Assembly (NCBI RefSeq): GCF_011290365.1
Contig: NZ_CP049786.1
Span: 3,038,001-3,102,000, forward strand
From: Leclercia sp. 29361
GTDB lineage: Bacteria; Pseudomonadota; Gammaproteobacteria; Enterobacterales; Enterobacteriaceae
Direction: 5' to 3'
Length of the DNA stretch: 64,000 nt
Made by a program: the position numbers and the translations under genes. Position 1 is the stretch's first letter. The number at the start of each line of letters is the position of its first letter. The notes under the pieces were generated by a model, which saw nothing but the letters and a program-made list of their open reading frames with translations, had not been told where the DNA came from and ran no database searches. Shown piece after piece: positions 1 through 10,263 of the stretch.

Positions 1-609
1 CCGGTGAACGTGCCGATATTTTCGGGTCCGGCTCTGTGGGTTGGGTTACAGCAGATCCTGATTGGCGTGGCGATCGGTTTTACAATGCAGTTTGCCTTTG
101 CCGCGGTGCGTATGGCCGGGGAGCTGATTGGTTTACAGATGGGTCTGTCGTTTGCCACCTTCTTCGACCCGGGCAGCCGACTCAACATGCCGATTATCGC
201 CCGTATTATCGACCTGCTGGCGATGCTGCTGTTTCTGGCCTTTGATGGTCATCTGTGGCTGATTTCAATGCTGGTGGATACCTTCCACACGCTGCCGATT
301 GGCGGTGAAGCGGTAAACAGTAACGCCTTTATGGCCCTGACCCGTGCCGCAGGACTGATCTTCCTCAACGGCCTGATGCTTGCGCTGCCACTGATTACCC
401 TGCTGCTGATCCTCAACCTGTCGCTGGGTTTACTGAACCGTATGGCACCGCAGCTTTCGGTGTTTGTCATCGGTTTCCCGATCACCCTGACCGTCGGCAT
501 GGTGCTTATTTCTCTGTTAATGCCCCTTATTGCCCCTTTCTGCGAACGCTTATTCAGTGACGTATTTAATCTGCTGAGTAATATCGTGAGTGAACTTTCA
601 GCGAAATAA
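1..609 (+). CDS. fliR: Flagellar biosynthesis protein FliR, 5' truncated by window edge
   Basis: The last 202 codons of FliR, an inner-membrane core component of the flagellar type III export gate that works with FliP and FliQ. The sequence reads in frame from base 1 (CCG), so the GTG at position 4 is an internal Val and not a start. The E. coli protein is about 261 residues, so roughly 60 N-terminal residues lie outside the window. Several hydrophobic membrane segments are visible, and the stretches [21 protein letters not shown] and [17 protein letters not shown] closely match E. coli FliR. It should be the last gene of a flagellar operon running in from the left. Identification is very secure. 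Confidence 0.97.
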   Translation, partial: PVNVPIFSGPALWVGLQQILIGVAIGFTMQFAFAAVRMAGELIGLQMGLSFATFFDPGSRLNMPIIARIIDLLAMLLFLAFDGHLWLISMLVDTFHTLPIGGEAVNSNAFMALTRAAGLIFLNGLMLALPLITLLLILNLSLGLLNRMAPQLSVFVIGFPITLTVGMVLISLLMPLIAPFCERLFSDVFNLLSNIVSELSAK

Positions 610-636
610 TAACCCCTGGGTTTTATATTGTTTCTT

Positions 637-650
637 TGAGGATAATCCTA
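637..650 (+). promoter_or_regulatory. Candidate RcsAB box upstream of rcsA
   Basis: The 14-mer TGAGGATAATCCTA matches 11 of 14 positions of the RcsAB consensus TaAGaatatTCctA as I recall it, and is a near-palindrome. It lies about 250 bp before the rcsA start, in the 294-bp fliR-rcsA gap where E. coli rcsA is autoregulated through such a box. Function is inferred from motif and position. Nothing else in the gap is clearly interpretable. Confidence 0.6.
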
Positions 651-903
651 AAGTCAAAGATAAGGAACATCTACCAGGGTATATCTGGTGCGGCCTGAAT
701 GTTTTTATCCTCCTCACATTATTCAACATTTACTTTACTTTAAGAAGTTTCCTGGCAAATTATACGTAACTTTACGGGATAGTGAGTTCGCCTGAAAGTC
801 CTTGTAATGCTCACAGGTAATTATGTTATTCCATCCCGTATGGCGGTTATAGAGCTCTCAGGCAGATGGTAAATTATCGTTATGCATTGAGTGAGGGTAT
901 ACC

Positions 904-1527
904 ATGTCAACGATCATTATGGATTTATGCAGTTACACCCGGCTAGGGTTAACCGGGTATTTGGCCAGCAGAGGGGTAAAGAAAAAAGACATCAACGACG
1001 TTCATAACGTTGACGAACTTGCCGCCGCATGTGAGGCCTTGACGCCTGGTGTGGTGTTTATTAATGAGGACTGTTTCATTCACGATCCTGGCAACAGTCA
1101 GCAAATAAAGCAGATCATTAATCAGCATCCCGGCACTCTGTTTATTGTATTTATGGCAATTGCCAATCTTCATTTCGACGAATATTTGCGGGTACGTCAG
1201 AATCTTCTGATTAGCTCTAAATCCATTAAGCCGGAGTCACTGGATGACCTGGTGGGGGATTATTTAAGCAAAGAGATAAAGAATGTAGCAGAATTTAATT
1301 TTCCGACTTTATCATTAAGCCGGACTGAATCAAGTATGCTGCGAATGTGGATGGCCGGACAGGGAACGATTCAAATATCCGATCAGATGAATATCAAGGC
1401 CAAGACGGTTTCGTCACATAAAGGAAATATTAAAAGGAAGATAAAAACGCATAATAAGCAAGTGATCTATCATGTTGTGCGTCTGACAGATAATGTGACC
1501 AACGGAATTTACGTTAACCTGCGTTAA
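904..1527 (+). CDS. rcsA: Colanic acid capsule transcriptional activator RcsA
   Basis: A 207-residue LuxR/FixJ-type regulator that heterodimerises with RcsB to switch on colanic acid (wca) genes and its own promoter. It matches E. coli RcsA almost residue for residue at both ends: [20 protein letters not shown] at the N-terminus, and a C-terminal helix-turn-helix (about residues 135-200) containing [20 protein letters not shown]. RcsA is a Lon substrate and its transcription is relieved from H-NS repression by DsrA, whose gene is 650 bp downstream on the other strand. The ATG start follows GAGGG. Very secure. Confidence 0.97.
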   Translation: MSTIIMDLCSYTRLGLTGYLASRGVKKKDINDVHNVDELAAACEALTPGVVFINEDCFIHDPGNSQQIKQIINQHPGTLFIVFMAIANLHFDEYLRVRQNLLISSKSIKPESLDDLVGDYLSKEIKNVAEFNFPTLSLSRTESSMLRMWMAGQGTIQISDQMNIKAKTVSSHKGNIKRKIKTHNKQVIYHVVRLTDNVTNGIYVNLR

Positions 1528-1556
1528 TCGCCCCTCCCCTTTTTTATTGCTCCCCG

Positions 1557-1582
1557 ATCTCTGGCTATGCCAGAGATTTTTC
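1557..1582 (+). terminator. Intrinsic terminator after rcsA
   Basis: A perfect 9-bp stem (ATCTCTGGC / GCCAGAGAT) around a TAT loop is followed by a run of T. It lies 30 bp after the rcsA stop codon, in the gap before the convergent dsrB gene. Confidence 0.75.
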
Positions 1583-1629
1583 CTGTGCGCTATTCGGGTC
1601 GGGCCAGCCCGCGCTACCCGACACACGCG

Positions 1630-1818
1630 TTACTCCTGGCTTTCGACGAAAATGCCGTCAGGGTGACCCGTCTCGTTAAAGAACCAGATCCCGAGCGGGT
1701 AATCTTCCAGCGAGACCAGGTACATCGTGCCTTCATTAAACTGCTCAACCGCCAGTACCACACCCGGGCGGCGCGGCCCGCCATCCGTTTTGACTGTCAC
1801 CCGATCGTTAACCTTCAT
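1630..1818 (-). CDS. dsrB: DsrB, small protein of the rcsA-dsrA region
   Basis: A 62-residue cytosolic protein nearly identical to E. coli DsrB (starts [19 protein letters not shown], ends with a GIFVE segment). Its biochemical role is unknown; E. coli dsrB is reported to be RpoS-dependent. The start was placed at the ATG at 1818 because a strong GAGGAGGAT ribosome-binding site sits just before it and the length then equals E. coli DsrB. The reading frame stays open 12 codons further upstream but without a ribosome-binding site. It converges with rcsA. Confidence 0.93.
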   Translation of the reverse strand: MKVNDRVTVKTDGGPRRPGVVLAVEQFNEGTMYLVSLEDYPLGIWFFNETGHPDGIFVESQE

Positions 1819-1946
1819 AAAATCCTCCTCTGGTTTTGAGCCAGTGTAGAACAAAACGTGAAAACTGGCAGCGTGTTGCCGCGTGACTGACGTTTTTATC
1901 GACGGTCTATACTTACAGGTGGACAGCCTGTAATGAGGAGTGAGTG

Positions 1947-2174
1947 ATGAAGACCGTCAAAGAGTACAGCGAAACGGCAAAACGGGAAGTGAATGTTGAC
2001 GTCGATGCCCTGCTCGCCGCAATCAATGAGATCAGCGAGAGTGAGGTAAAACGCATCGAGGATGACCCCGCACGGGTAAGAGTGAATGACCGGGATTACC
2101 ACACCTGGCGCGAGCTGGCTGAGGCCTTCGAGCTCGATATCCATGATTTTAGCGTGACGGAAGTGAATCGCTGA
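1947..2174 (+). CDS. yodD: YodD family small protein
   Basis: A 75-residue acidic protein closely matching E. coli YodD (MKT..KEYS.TAKREV at the start, [13 protein letters not shown] at the end). The E. coli gene is linked to stress and biofilm responses, but no molecular function is established. The ATG at 1947 is preferred over the overlapping GTG at 1944 because it follows GAGGAG at good spacing and matches the family length. It is transcribed toward the dsrA gene, which ends 4 bp after the yodD stop codon on the opposite strand. Confidence 0.92.
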   Translation: MKTVKEYSETAKREVNVDVDALLAAINEISESEVKRIEDDPARVRVNDRDYHTWRELAEAFELDIHDFSVTEVNR

Positions 2175-2178
2175 GGCG

Positions 2179-2268
2179 AAAAAAATCCCGGTCATGGGGT
2201 GACCGGGATGAAACTTGCTTATGCAAGAAGCACTTGTAAATTCGTTACACCAGGAAATCTGATGTGGG
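2179..2268 (-). ncRNA. dsrA: DsrA small regulatory RNA
   Basis: Read on the minus strand, the sequence reproduces E. coli DsrA (87 nt). The first stem-loop contains CACATCAGATTTCCTGGTGT, followed by AACGAATTT. The middle region contains AAGTGCTTCTTGC.TAAGCA, and the final hairpin ATCCCGGTC / GACCGGGAT ends in seven U. DsrA is an Hfq-dependent RNA that activates rpoS translation and represses hns. The rpoS-pairing segment in the 5' half is intact. GATAAT at 2275-2280 (minus strand) is well placed as a -10 element. Differences from E. coli lie mainly in the terminator stem, where they are compensatory. The 5' end is set by comparison with E. coli and could be off by 1-2 nt. Confidence 0.95.
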
Positions 2269-2472
2269 GTAGACATTATCTGCAAAAATTTTGCAAGACA
2301 AGGATATATTTTTCACATGTATAGTTACCACGCGAAATTAAATTTTTAGATATGATTGCCAACGAGCCTGGGACGCGGCCTGAGCGGGATCGTTTCCATA
2401 AGTGGAACTTTTCCCGCGTTATTTTTTTAAGAAAATTCCTATAAACGACCTTTATCCGTTACGGGAGATGCT

Positions 2473-3285
2473 ATGCCTTCACTTGAGGACCCGCTGCTCA
2501 TCTATAGCGATCTGGATGGCACGCTGCTGGACATTCACACCTACGACTGGCAACCCGCCGCTGGCTGGCTGGAGACCTTACAGGACCATCAAATCCCGAT
2601 CGTTCTCTGTAGCAGCAAAACCGCGGCGGAGATGCAGGCGATACAGCGCGATCTCGGCCTGGACGGTCTGCCCTTTATTGCGGAGAACGGCGCGGTGATC
2701 CAGCTGGATGTGCGCTGGAACGATCACCCTGACGCCCCCCGGCTGATCAGCGGGGTTCCCCATGCCGATATTGTCCAGGTGATTAACCAGCTGCGTACCG
2801 ACGCGGGATACAAGTTCACCACCTTCGATGAGGTGGACGAGCGGGTGATTAGCGAGTGGACAGGCCTCAGTCGCGAAAGAGCGGCCCTGGCGCGGCTGCA
2901 CGAAGCCTCGGTTACGCTGATCTGGCGTGACAGCGACGAGGAGATGGCGGCGTTTGAAACGGCCCTGGAAGCGCTGGGGCTGAAGTTTGTTCAGGGCGCG
3001 CGCTTCTGGCATATCCTTGACGCCCGGGGCGGCAAAGACCAGGCCATCAGCTGGCTCAACGAGCAGTACCTGCAGCGCGACGGCATGCTGCCCACCACCT
3101 TAGGGCTGGGGGACGGGCCAAACGACGCACCGCTGCTGGACAGCGTGGACCTGGCGGTGGTGATCAAAGGTATTAACCGCCAGGGCATACAGCTAAAAAA
3201 CGACGATCCGCAGCGGGTTTACCATACCCAACAGCCAGGTCCTGCGGGCTGGCGTGAAGGGCTGGATCACTTCTTCTCTTCCTGA
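2473..3285 (+). CDS. yedP: Mannosyl-3-phosphoglycerate phosphatase-like HAD hydrolase YedP
   Basis: A 270-residue HAD-superfamily phosphatase of the MpgP/Cof type. Motif I is [10 protein letters not shown] near residue 13-22 (nucleophile and acid/base Asp). Motif II lies in LCSSKT, and motif IV is [12 protein letters not shown] near residue 215. It is a clear match to E. coli YedP, annotated as mannosyl-3-phosphoglycerate phosphatase. The physiological substrate in enterobacteria is not established, since mannosylglycerate synthesis is not typical of them. The 3' end overlaps the convergent dgcQ gene by 19 bp. The ATG start at 2473 follows GGGAG and gives the family length. Confidence 0.92.
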   Translation: MPSLEDPLLIYSDLDGTLLDIHTYDWQPAAGWLETLQDHQIPIVLCSSKTAAEMQAIQRDLGLDGLPFIAENGAVIQLDVRWNDHPDAPRLISGVPHADIVQVINQLRTDAGYKFTTFDEVDERVISEWTGLSRERAALARLHEASVTLIWRDSDEEMAAFETALEALGLKFVQGARFWHILDARGGKDQAISWLNEQYLQRDGMLPTTLGLGDGPNDAPLLDSVDLAVVIKGINRQGIQLKNDDPQRVYHTQQPGPAGWREGLDHFFSS

Positions 3286-4949
3286 CCAACGACCTGATTG
3301 CGTCCTCGCTGCTTCGCCTGATAGAGACGGGCGTCAGCGATGGACTGCAACTGTTCAAAGTCATAATTACCGTTTTCCCGGGCGCTGCTGACGCCGATCG
3401 ACACGCTGATGCGGGCCGTCTGGCTCTTTTTCACCAGAATTTCGCGGCCGTTAATCCGCGCCCGTATCCGCTCTGCAATCTGCATCGCCTCCTCAGGCCC
3501 GGCCCCTGGCAGGACCACGCAAAACTCTTCCCCGCCCACGCGCCCGGCGACATCGGCCTCCCGTATCGTGCTGGTAATTAACCTTGCCGCATGGGTCAGT
3601 ACCTTATCGCCCGCCTGGTGGCCGTATCTGTCGTTGATGTTTTTAAAATGGTCGAGATCCATCTGCATCACCGAGAAAGGCTGCTGCTGTTGCTCGCATC
3701 GCTTCGCCAGCGCTTTTGCCCGCTCAAACAGCGCGCCGCGGTTATTGATCCGTGTGAGGGGATCGTGCCAGGCCTGCCACTGGAGCGAGTGTTGCAGCCG
3801 GTACATGTTGCTGACCATCCGACGGATGACGAACCATGAGACCACCAGCATCCCGGTGAACAGCAGCCAGAGCAGCGTCAGGGCAATGGTAATGCTGCCA
3901 AAGTCGCCTTGCGCCCCTTCCCTGAAGGTGTGGATGCGCAGCAGGACCCCGTCGAAGTGGTCCAGATGCTGCCAGTTAACGTACCGACTCCCCAGCCGGA
4001 TCTCCCCTTCGGTATCCTTCTCCATCGCGCTGGCAATCTGCGCGCGTTCGCGCTCATCAAACTGGCTGGCGTTTCGGGCGACGCTCTCCGACGTGGCGAG
4101 CAGCGTAAAGCTGTTGTCGTAGAGCTGGAACTCCCCTTCCCCATTACCGTCTACCGCATCCTGCAACAGCTTCTTGATCCCCTGCAGGGTAAAATCAATC
4201 GCCAGCACGCCGTACCAGTAACGTTGATAGTCGACCGGGACGCTGACCGTAACGATGCGATCGCGTTCAGCCGCCTGCGTAAACCAGCGCACGCTGCGGG
4301 CGCGATTATCGCGCTCCGATTGCCGGGTGAACCACGGGGTGATCGCCAGCTGATAGTAACGGGTGGTTATGTCCCGCTCCCCATTGTTGGGTTCGGTAGA
4401 GATGTAAAACCCCGCCCGGGAGACGTAAACGATGCGCTTTGCGTGCGCAGGAGGAGCATTAATACGCAGCAGATAGCCCATTTCGAAGGCGGCACTCATC
4501 TCCTGTTCGAGCCGTTCGTCGTCGCGTATCAGGCTGTTGGTCTGCTCGACAAAGGCATCGGAAACGCCATTTAAGGGTAAGGTGCGCCGCTCGTCGAAGG
4601 TGAGTTGCCAGAAGGATTTTGTCCGCAGGTCACTAACGCGGGAGACGGTATCATGCAACACCGTAGAGGCCAGCGGGGTTTCAAGGGCATCCTGCATGCC
4701 GTTGCGAAAGAAGAGCAGTTTTTCCACGCTGAACTGCAGCTGGCGATCCAGTGAGTTAACCACATTCTCAAGATGCGTGTGCTGCGTAGCGGCATAGGCG
4801 TCTTCAAGCACCACAGCCTCGCGCCAGGTCAGCAGCGTGGAGAAGATGAGGACGGTAATAAAGCAGATATTGACAACCCGGCCCGGATGAAAACGATGAG
4901 GTGCCGCAAAAACCTCTTTTCTTACAATATCGTCGGGCTGCACACACAC
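3267..4949 (-). CDS. dgcQ: Membrane diguanylate cyclase DgcQ (YedQ/AdrB family)
   Basis: A 560-residue inner-membrane enzyme that makes cyclic di-GMP. Layout: a transmembrane helix near residues 25-42, a large periplasmic sensor region to about residue 350, a second transmembrane helix (about 353-375), then a cytosolic GGDEF domain. The active-site motif is GGEEF at about residues 471-475. The allosteric product-inhibition site RxxD (READ) sits exactly five residues before it, so the enzyme should be active and feedback-inhibited. E. coli DgcQ (564 aa) is linked to cellulose synthesis and motility control. It converges on yedP with a 19-bp overlap. Confidence 0.94.
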   Translation of the reverse strand: MCVQPDDIVRKEVFAAPHRFHPGRVVNICFITVLIFSTLLTWREAVVLEDAYAATQHTHLENVVNSLDRQLQFSVEKLLFFRNGMQDALETPLASTVLHDTVSRVSDLRTKSFWQLTFDERRTLPLNGVSDAFVEQTNSLIRDDERLEQEMSAAFEMGYLLRINAPPAHAKRIVYVSRAGFYISTEPNNGERDITTRYYQLAITPWFTRQSERDNRARSVRWFTQAAERDRIVTVSVPVDYQRYWYGVLAIDFTLQGIKKLLQDAVDGNGEGEFQLYDNSFTLLATSESVARNASQFDERERAQIASAMEKDTEGEIRLGSRYVNWQHLDHFDGVLLRIHTFREGAQGDFGSITIALTLLWLLFTGMLVVSWFVIRRMVSNMYRLQHSLQWQAWHDPLTRINNRGALFERAKALAKRCEQQQQPFSVMQMDLDHFKNINDRYGHQAGDKVLTHAARLITSTIREADVAGRVGGEEFCVVLPGAGPEEAMQIAERIRARINGREILVKKSQTARISVSIGVSSARENGNYDFEQLQSIADARLYQAKQRGRNQVVGQEEKK

Positions 4950-5023
4950 TCCCTGAAAGCCACCTGCGCCATCCGCATGTGCGGGGACGGTAATATTACT
5001 GTCTGTTAGCGATTATAGCGCAC

Positions 5024-5048
5024 AAAAACGCCCGGCATTGCCGGGCGT
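5024..5048 (-). terminator. Intrinsic terminator after yodC
   Basis: On the minus strand, ACGCCCGGC-AAT-GCCGGGCGT forms a 9-bp perfect stem followed by a T run, 9 bp beyond the yodC stop codon. The strongly G+C-rich arm also resembles a half REP element. Confidence 0.7.
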
Positions 5049-5056
5049 AGCGTGAC

Positions 5057-5239
5057 TCAAGCCTTGTCCTGTCGCCGGATGCCGTCACCATGCTGAAGCT
5101 CATCTTCACGAAACGCTTCCTGCTTGATGCCGTAACCGTCGTACCAGCGACACTCCACCATTCCGCTTGCATAGCCGGTAACGACCATTCGTGGACCGCC
5201 GTTTTTTGGCTTAACTTCATCGCTGACCAGAAAGACCAT
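5057..5239 (-). CDS. yodC: YodC family small protein (DUF2158-like)
   Basis: A 60-residue protein matching E. coli YodC, with the hallmark GGPRM.VTGY.SGMVECRWYD. It belongs to a small SH3-like family of unknown function that is widespread in enterobacteria. The ATG at 5239 follows GGAGG. It stands alone between dgcQ and yedI with its own terminator downstream. Confidence 0.9.
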   Translation of the reverse strand: MVFLVSDEVKPKNGGPRMVVTGYASGMVECRWYDGYGIKQEAFREDELQHGDGIRRQDKA

Positions 5240-5317
5240 AACCGCCTCCTTTATCAGTGTGAAACTGTATCAATTTAGTCGACAAATAGCAGTTATGCCT
5301 GGTATAGCCACAAGCTA

Positions 5318-6235
5318 TTAATGTGAACTACCTCGCATTTTTCCGACGAATTTTACTACAGCGACCACGATAAGACCAATGATCAACCCGATTACCAGAT
5401 TCAGTAAGGTAGGTAAAACGGTTGCAATAACAGCAGCTTGTCCTTCGGCAAAGTGTTCAATGGCATGATGCAGCGGCGCGATGCCATGCACCACGATCCC
5501 GCCGCCGACCAGGAACATGGCCAGGGTACCAATCACCGACAGGGACTTCATCAGCCAGGGGGCAATCACCAGCAGGGCTTTACCGATCATCTTCGCCAGG
5601 GCGCTGGTTTTATCACTCAGCCAGTAGCCGACGTCGTCGAGTTTAACGATGACTCCCACCAGGCCGTAGACCCCGATTGTGACCACAATGGCAATCCCGG
5701 ACAGCACCAACACCTGGTTCAGCAGCGGCGCATCCGCCACAATACCCAGGGTGATGGCCACAATTTCAGCCGACAGGATAAAGTCGGTGCGGATCGCGCC
5801 CTTTATCTTATCTTTCTCAAAGGTGACGGGATCCTGCGAGGCCAGCGCTTCCAGACGCTGTTGCCGCGCCTCCGGACTCTCCTTTCCTTTATTCTTACGT
5901 GATTCGAGCGAATGCAATATTTTCTCTGCCCCTTCAAAGCAGAGAAACGCCCCGCCTACCATCAACAGCGGCGTGATGGCCCAGGGGATAAAGGCGCTGA
6001 TCAGCAACGCCAGCGGCACGAGGATCACTTTATTGAGCAATGACCCCTTCGCCACGGCCCAGACCACCGGCAACTCCCGATTGGCGCGCACGCCCGAGAC
6101 CTGCTGGGCATTGAGGGAGAGATCGTCTCCCAGCACGCCCGCGGTCTTCTTGGCCGCCAGTTTTCCCATCAGCGAAATATCGTCCAGCAAGGTGGCAATA
6201 TCATCCAGCAGTGTTAATAAGCTACTTCCCGCCAA
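5318..6235 (-). CDS. yedI: DUF808 inner-membrane protein YedI
   Basis: A 305-residue polytopic membrane protein, the same length as E. coli YedI, beginning [20 protein letters not shown]. It has about six hydrophobic segments and a conserved central [14 protein letters not shown] block. The family (DUF808) has no established function. The start was kept at the ATG that reproduces the E. coli N-terminus. It is divergently transcribed from yedA across a 176-bp gap in which I see no clear regulatory motif. Confidence 0.93.
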   Translation of the reverse strand: MAGSSLLTLLDDIATLLDDISLMGKLAAKKTAGVLGDDLSLNAQQVSGVRANRELPVVWAVAKGSLLNKVILVPLALLISAFIPWAITPLLMVGGAFLCFEGAEKILHSLESRKNKGKESPEARQQRLEALASQDPVTFEKDKIKGAIRTDFILSAEIVAITLGIVADAPLLNQVLVLSGIAIVVTIGVYGLVGVIVKLDDVGYWLSDKTSALAKMIGKALLVIAPWLMKSLSVIGTLAMFLVGGGIVVHGIAPLHHAIEHFAEGQAAVIATVLPTLLNLVIGLIIGLIVVAVVKFVGKMRGSSH

Positions 6236-6411
6236 AATTACGTTCCTTCTTTTTTGTTAATAACCTGAACAGTATGGAGTAAAACCCGCAACCCCGAAAC
6301 TTTCCCGTTTAAGTCAACAAATAATTCAGAATCACCACAATTAAAGAACTCGCCAGCGTGATAGTTTTCACGTTAACTCTATGCGACCAAATTATTGCAT
6401 TGTGAGGGAGT

Positions 6412-7326
6412 ATGCGTTTCAGGCAAGTCTTACCATTAGCGGGCGCGCTGTTTGCGCTCTATATCATCTGGGGATCCACCTACTTCGTGATCCGCATCGG
6501 CGTGGAGAGCTGGCCGCCTCTGATGATGGCGGGCGTGCGCTTCCTCTCTGCGGGTGTCCTGCTGCTGGCGTTTTTATTCCTGCGCGGTCACAGGTTGCCG
6601 CCGCTGCGCCCGCTGCTCAATGCCGCCCTGATCGGCGTCCTGCTGCTGGCGGTCGGAAATGGCTTTGTCACCGTGGCGGAACACCAGAATGTTCCTTCGG
6701 GAATCGCGGCGGTGGTGGTCGCGACCGTTCCCCTGTTCACCCTCTGCTTTAGCCGCCTGTTTGGCATCAAAACGCGCAAGCTGGAGTGGCTGGGGATCGC
6801 TATCGGGATGGTGGGTATTATTCTGCTCAACAGCGGCGGTAATCTGAGCGGCAATCCGTGGGGCGCGGTGCTGATCCTGATCGGCTCGATGAGCTGGGCG
6901 TTCGGCTCGGTGTACGGCTCACGCATCGAATTACCCACCGGGATGATGGCCGGGGCTATTGAGATGGTCACCGCCGGGATCGTGCTGCTGGTGGCGTCGA
7001 TGATCTCTGGCGAAAAGCTGACTACCCTGCCCGACCTGTCCGGCTTCCTGGCGGTGGGTTATCTGGCCATTTTCGGCTCGGTAATTGCGATTAATGCCTA
7101 TATGTTCCTGATCCGCAATGTCTCTCCGGCAGTCGCCACCAGCTATGCGTATGTGAATCCGGTGGTGGCCGTGCTGCTGGGTACGGGTCTTGGCGGGGAA
7201 TCGCTTTCCCCGGTTGAGTGGATGGCGCTGGGGATCATCATTATGGCGGTGGTGCTGGTGACGTTGGGCAAGTATCTGTTACCGGCCAAACCGGTGGTTA
7301 CGCCGTGTCAGGCGGAGAAACCTTAA
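6412..7326 (+). CDS. yedA: EamA/DMT-superfamily transporter YedA
   Basis: A 304-residue drug/metabolite-type transporter with ten predicted membrane helices arranged as two EamA repeats (IIWGSTYFVIRIGVESWPP near the N-terminus, and a second repeat after residue 155). E. coli YedA is a putative exporter of unproven substrate. Its last 29 bp overlap the 3' end of the convergent vsr gene, an unusually tight packing. Confidence 0.9.
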   Translation: MRFRQVLPLAGALFALYIIWGSTYFVIRIGVESWPPLMMAGVRFLSAGVLLLAFLFLRGHRLPPLRPLLNAALIGVLLLAVGNGFVTVAEHQNVPSGIAAVVVATVPLFTLCFSRLFGIKTRKLEWLGIAIGMVGIILLNSGGNLSGNPWGAVLILIGSMSWAFGSVYGSRIELPTGMMAGAIEMVTAGIVLLVASMISGEKLTTLPDLSGFLAVGYLAIFGSVIAINAYMFLIRNVSPAVATSYAYVNPVVAVLLGTGLGGESLSPVEWMALGIIIMAVVLVTLGKYLLPAKPVVTPCQAEKP

Positions 7327-7789
7327 GCGGGCGAATGCCCTGAGTGTCGATCTGCGCGGTCTCTCCACCGCCGCAGATCCACTCCTCCAGCCGCTCGGTG
7401 AGCGCCCTGTCATCCAGCTTTAACCTGCCGCGCAGCGCGCACTCCCACACAACCAGTACCCGCCAGCCCTGCTGCTGAAGCAAGGCAATATCGCGATTGT
7501 CACGAATAACGTTTTTGCCAATCTTGTCCAGCCAGAAGTCGGTGCGGGTCGCCGGGACCTTAAACAGATAGCAGTCGTGACGATGCCAGAAACAGCCGTG
7601 GGTAAAGATGACGCACTGGTGGCTATCAATCACAAAATCAGGCCGGCCGGCAAGGCTGGCGTCCTGCACGCGGAACGCAAAACCGACCTCCGTCAGCAGG
7701 CCAGCCAGCCGTTTTTCGATGGCCGTATCCCGCGTGCCGATAGCGCGCATGTTTTTACTGCGGGTGGCCTTATTATGAACGTCCGCCAT
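7298..7789 (-). CDS. vsr: Very short patch repair endonuclease Vsr
   Basis: A 163-residue T:G mismatch endonuclease that nicks 5' of the T arising from deaminated 5-methylcytosine at Dcm sites (CCWGG), initiating very short patch repair. Family signatures present: [11 protein letters not shown] at the N-terminus, the catalytic [18 protein letters not shown] segment (Asp plus zinc-binding His/Cys residues), and the [13 protein letters not shown] tail region. Its 5' end overlaps the end of dcm by 17 bp, as in E. coli, so translation is coupled. Its 3' end overlaps yedA by 29 bp. It is slightly longer than the E. coli protein (156 aa) because of an extended C-terminus. Confidence 0.95.
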   Translation of the reverse strand: MADVHNKATRSKNMRAIGTRDTAIEKRLAGLLTEVGFAFRVQDASLAGRPDFVIDSHQCVIFTHGCFWHRHDCYLFKVPATRTDFWLDKIGKNVIRDNRDIALLQQQGWRVLVVWECALRGRLKLDDRALTERLEEWICGGGETAQIDTQGIRPLKVSPPDTA

Positions 7790-9203
7790 CGACAGTCTCA
7801 GCCTTGCGTTGCGCTACCGCCTGCAGAATGCGCGACTCCAGCAGTCGGGCGACGGCGGCAAACGCCGGGACTACCACCGAGTTACCAAACTGACGGTAAG
7901 CCTGGGTGTCAGACACCGGAATGCGGAACTGGTAGCCCTGAGGGGTTTCAAAGCCCATCAGACGGGCACACTCGCGCGGCGTCAGGCGGCGAGGACGGTG
8001 GCGCTGGTTTTGCGGATCGTCGAAATCCCGCTCACCGAGGGCTTTATCCCAGCCCCGGTCAATGAGGATCTCGGCCCCGTCTTTGTAATAGCGCGCCGAG
8101 AGAGTACGGGCAACGCTGTTCGGGTTGGTGGGATCGACCATCCCGAAGCCAAACCCGTTGCCCTTCGCCTGATGCTTCTGCGCATAGCGATACAGATATT
8201 TCCACAGCACCGGGGTGAGAATGAATTTTGCGTCCACTACGGGCTCAAGCAGATCGGCAATGGTGGGTCGGCGTGCCGGCCACAGACCGGGAAGATCGCG
8301 CAGCGTGAAGTTGCCCCGCAGGTTAAGATCGCGACGAAAACCCACCAGCACAATGCGCTCGCGGTGCTGGGGCAGGAAGTGTTTACCATCGATAATCTTC
8401 GGATCGTCAGGCCCGCTCTCCGCGGCATCCGCTACGTCATATCCCAGGTCGTCGAGGGTCTGCATGATGATGCGGAAGGTTTTACCTCCGTCGTGGCTCT
8501 TCAGGTTCTTCACGTTCTCAAGGACGAAGATGGCCGGGCGGCGAGCGTCAATAATGCGCGCCACGTCGAAGAACAGCGTTCCCTGCGTGTCGCAGGCAAA
8601 ACCGTGCGCGCGGCCCAGGGCATTCTTCTTTGATACCCCGGCCAGCGAAAACGGCTGACAGGGGAAGCCCGCCAGCAGCACGTCATGCTCCGGAATGGCG
8701 TTGCGAATGTGCTGCGCTGCCTCGTCGTCCGTGACGCCGCTCTGGTGGCTGAGGGTGACTTCGCGGATGTCATCGTTGAACTGGTGCGCATCCGGATCGC
8801 AATACCAGTTGGCCTTGTAGGTGCGCACCGCATGTTTGTTCCACTCGCTGGTAAACACGCACTGGCCGCCGATCGCCTCAAAACCATGGCGGATGCCGCC
8901 GATCCCGGCAAACAGATCGACAAAGCGGAAAGCATAGTGAGGATGACAGGCCGGAGGGCGTGGGAGCAGGTTTTGCAGCAGGCTATATTCACCGTCGCTG
9001 AGGCGATGGCCTGCCCGCTCGCTGGTTACCAGACGCTTGAGGATCGCCGGGCTCCAGTGACTGTCGCCCTGAGTCTTCAGAAGATGAGCCAGCGTTCTGG
9101 CATCGTATATTTCCAGGAGCTGGCTCAATAACGCCTGAACGGAAGCCGTTGATTTCTCTGCCAGCACAAGCGCGGACTCCATCACTGATACATTTTCCTG
9201 CAT
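7773..9203 (-). CDS. dcm: DNA (cytosine-5-)-methyltransferase Dcm
   Basis: A 476-residue C5-cytosine methyltransferase that modifies the inner C of CCWGG. Classical motifs in order: motif [17 protein letters not shown], motif [13 protein letters not shown] with catalytic Cys at residue 182, motif VI ENVKNL, motif VIII QHRERI.LVGFR, a target-recognition region of about 100 residues, then motif [18 protein letters not shown] and motif [12 protein letters not shown]. All catalytic elements are intact. The start was placed at 9203 (MQENVSV..) by match to E. coli; 18 upstream codons are open but lack similarity. It is co-transcribed with vsr through a 17-bp overlap. No cognate restriction enzyme is nearby. 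Confidence 0.96.
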   Translation of the reverse strand: MQENVSVMESALVLAEKSTASVQALLSQLLEIYDARTLAHLLKTQGDSHWSPAILKRLVTSERAGHRLSDGEYSLLQNLLPRPPACHPHYAFRFVDLFAGIGGIRHGFEAIGGQCVFTSEWNKHAVRTYKANWYCDPDAHQFNDDIREVTLSHQSGVTDDEAAQHIRNAIPEHDVLLAGFPCQPFSLAGVSKKNALGRAHGFACDTQGTLFFDVARIIDARRPAIFVLENVKNLKSHDGGKTFRIIMQTLDDLGYDVADAAESGPDDPKIIDGKHFLPQHRERIVLVGFRRDLNLRGNFTLRDLPGLWPARRPTIADLLEPVVDAKFILTPVLWKYLYRYAQKHQAKGNGFGFGMVDPTNPNSVARTLSARYYKDGAEILIDRGWDKALGERDFDDPQNQRHRPRRLTPRECARLMGFETPQGYQFRIPVSDTQAYRQFGNSVVVPAFAAVARLLESRILQAVAQRKAETVDGGRS

Positions 9204-9253
9204 AGATTTAACCGGGCCAAAAGGGACTGAGGAGAGAGTAACACATAAAGGCA

Positions 9254-9949
9254 TCACAGACTGTCGCGGAAACGCTGCAGCACTGCGGCGTCGATACCCT
9301 CGTAATCACCGCGTAGCTCAGCACTGAGCCGGGCCATAAACTGAATCAACACATCGGCACTCTGGCGTGCCAGCTGTCGTCCGGCGGCGGTCTGCATCGT
9401 CTCGGGCAGGCGCAGCAGTTTGGTCTGGAAATGGTCCAGCGCAAACGCCCGGTCGTTCAGCTCACGCGCATCGGCAAAGGGATCTTCCGGGTCGAAGAGC
9501 GGTACCCCCAGCGCGCCGGACACGGCAAAGACGCGTGCAAGGCCAATCGCACCGAGGGCTTCCAGCCGATCGGCATCCTGCACAATTTTCGCTTCCTCCG
9601 TAAGCGGCGTAATGCCCGCGCTGAAGCTGTGCGCCTCGATGGCATGCTGGATAGCGGCATAGTGATGGGCAGGGAAATCGGCAAAGTCTTCGCGCAGGAT
9701 GGCGGTGGTTCTCGCGGCGGCCAGCTGCGACGAGCGGCCCCGCTGCGGATGATTTTTTGGCAGGCTGACGATATCGTGAAAATAGCAGGCCGTCAGGATG
9801 ACCAGCGCATCAACCGCCCGATCTTTCATCAGCCGCTGTGAGGTGTTCCAGACCCGACGGAAATGAGAGATATCATGGGCGGTATCATCGGTGGCATGAT
9901 GCGCCTTCAGCCAGCTTTCAAAACGTTGCTGCCATTGCACGAGTTCCAT
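9254..9949 (-). CDS. yedJ: HD-domain putative phosphohydrolase YedJ
   Basis: A 231-residue metal-dependent HD-superfamily hydrolase, the same length as E. coli YedJ. Metal-binding signatures: an early H ([10 protein letters not shown]), the HD pair in [20 protein letters not shown], and a late D in [17 protein letters not shown]. The natural substrate is unknown. The ATG at 9949 was chosen over the one at 9961 because GGAAAG precedes it at the right distance and the E. coli start aligns there. It is transcribed in the same direction as dcm, 50 bp upstream of it. Confidence 0.92.
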   Translation of the reverse strand: MELVQWQQRFESWLKAHHATDDTAHDISHFRRVWNTSQRLMKDRAVDALVILTACYFHDIVSLPKNHPQRGRSSQLAAARTTAILREDFADFPAHHYAAIQHAIEAHSFSAGITPLTEEAKIVQDADRLEALGAIGLARVFAVSGALGVPLFDPEDPFADARELNDRAFALDHFQTKLLRLPETMQTAAGRQLARQSADVLIQFMARLSAELRGDYEGIDAAVLQRFRDSL

Positions 9950-9990
9950 AGTGCTTTCCATAAAGTGAAAAGCCGTACAATAGCAATTAT

Positions 9991-10263
9991 TTACTCTTCT
10001 GACACATCACGCGGCCGGGTGTACCAGGCAATGGCCCCAAGGATCGATCCCACCGCGCTTAACAGCAGAAAACCGCACAGGGCGCTGAGCCATTTGCCCG
10101 ACGTCGAGCCGAGATCGTCCTCAATGAGCGGCCCCGATACCGAGGTGACTTTACTGACGATCCACAGATAGCGGGCCATCGCCCAGATGAAATAGCCGCA
10201 AAAGGCGTAAAATACCCACAGGGCCAGTTTGCCTCCCAGGCTGCGATTGTGTTTTTGTTCCAT
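9991..10263 (-). CDS. yedR: Small inner-membrane protein, YedR-like
   Basis: A 90-residue protein with two hydrophobic helices (about residues 11-34 and 60-80) separated by an acidic loop ([12 protein letters not shown]). The position between yedJ and the porin matches E. coli yedR, an inner-membrane protein of unknown function. I assign the symbol mostly on synteny. The ATG at 10263 follows AAGGA; the open frame continues upstream to 10434 without a convincing start. Confidence 0.7.
   Translation of the reverse strand: MEQKHNRSLGGKLALWVFYAFCGYFIWAMARYLWIVSKVTSVSGPLIEDDLGSTSGKWLSALCGFLLLSAVGSILGAIAWYTRPRDVSEE

Noticed and set aside
904..1173. Opposite-strand open frame inside rcsA (949-1173)
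   Set aside because: It lies wholly within rcsA, has no family resemblance and no ribosome-binding site; a shadow frame.
1896..2285. 129-codon minus-strand frame across yodD and dsrA
   Set aside because: It contains the whole DsrA RNA gene and the antisense of yodD; DsrA is the supported feature here.
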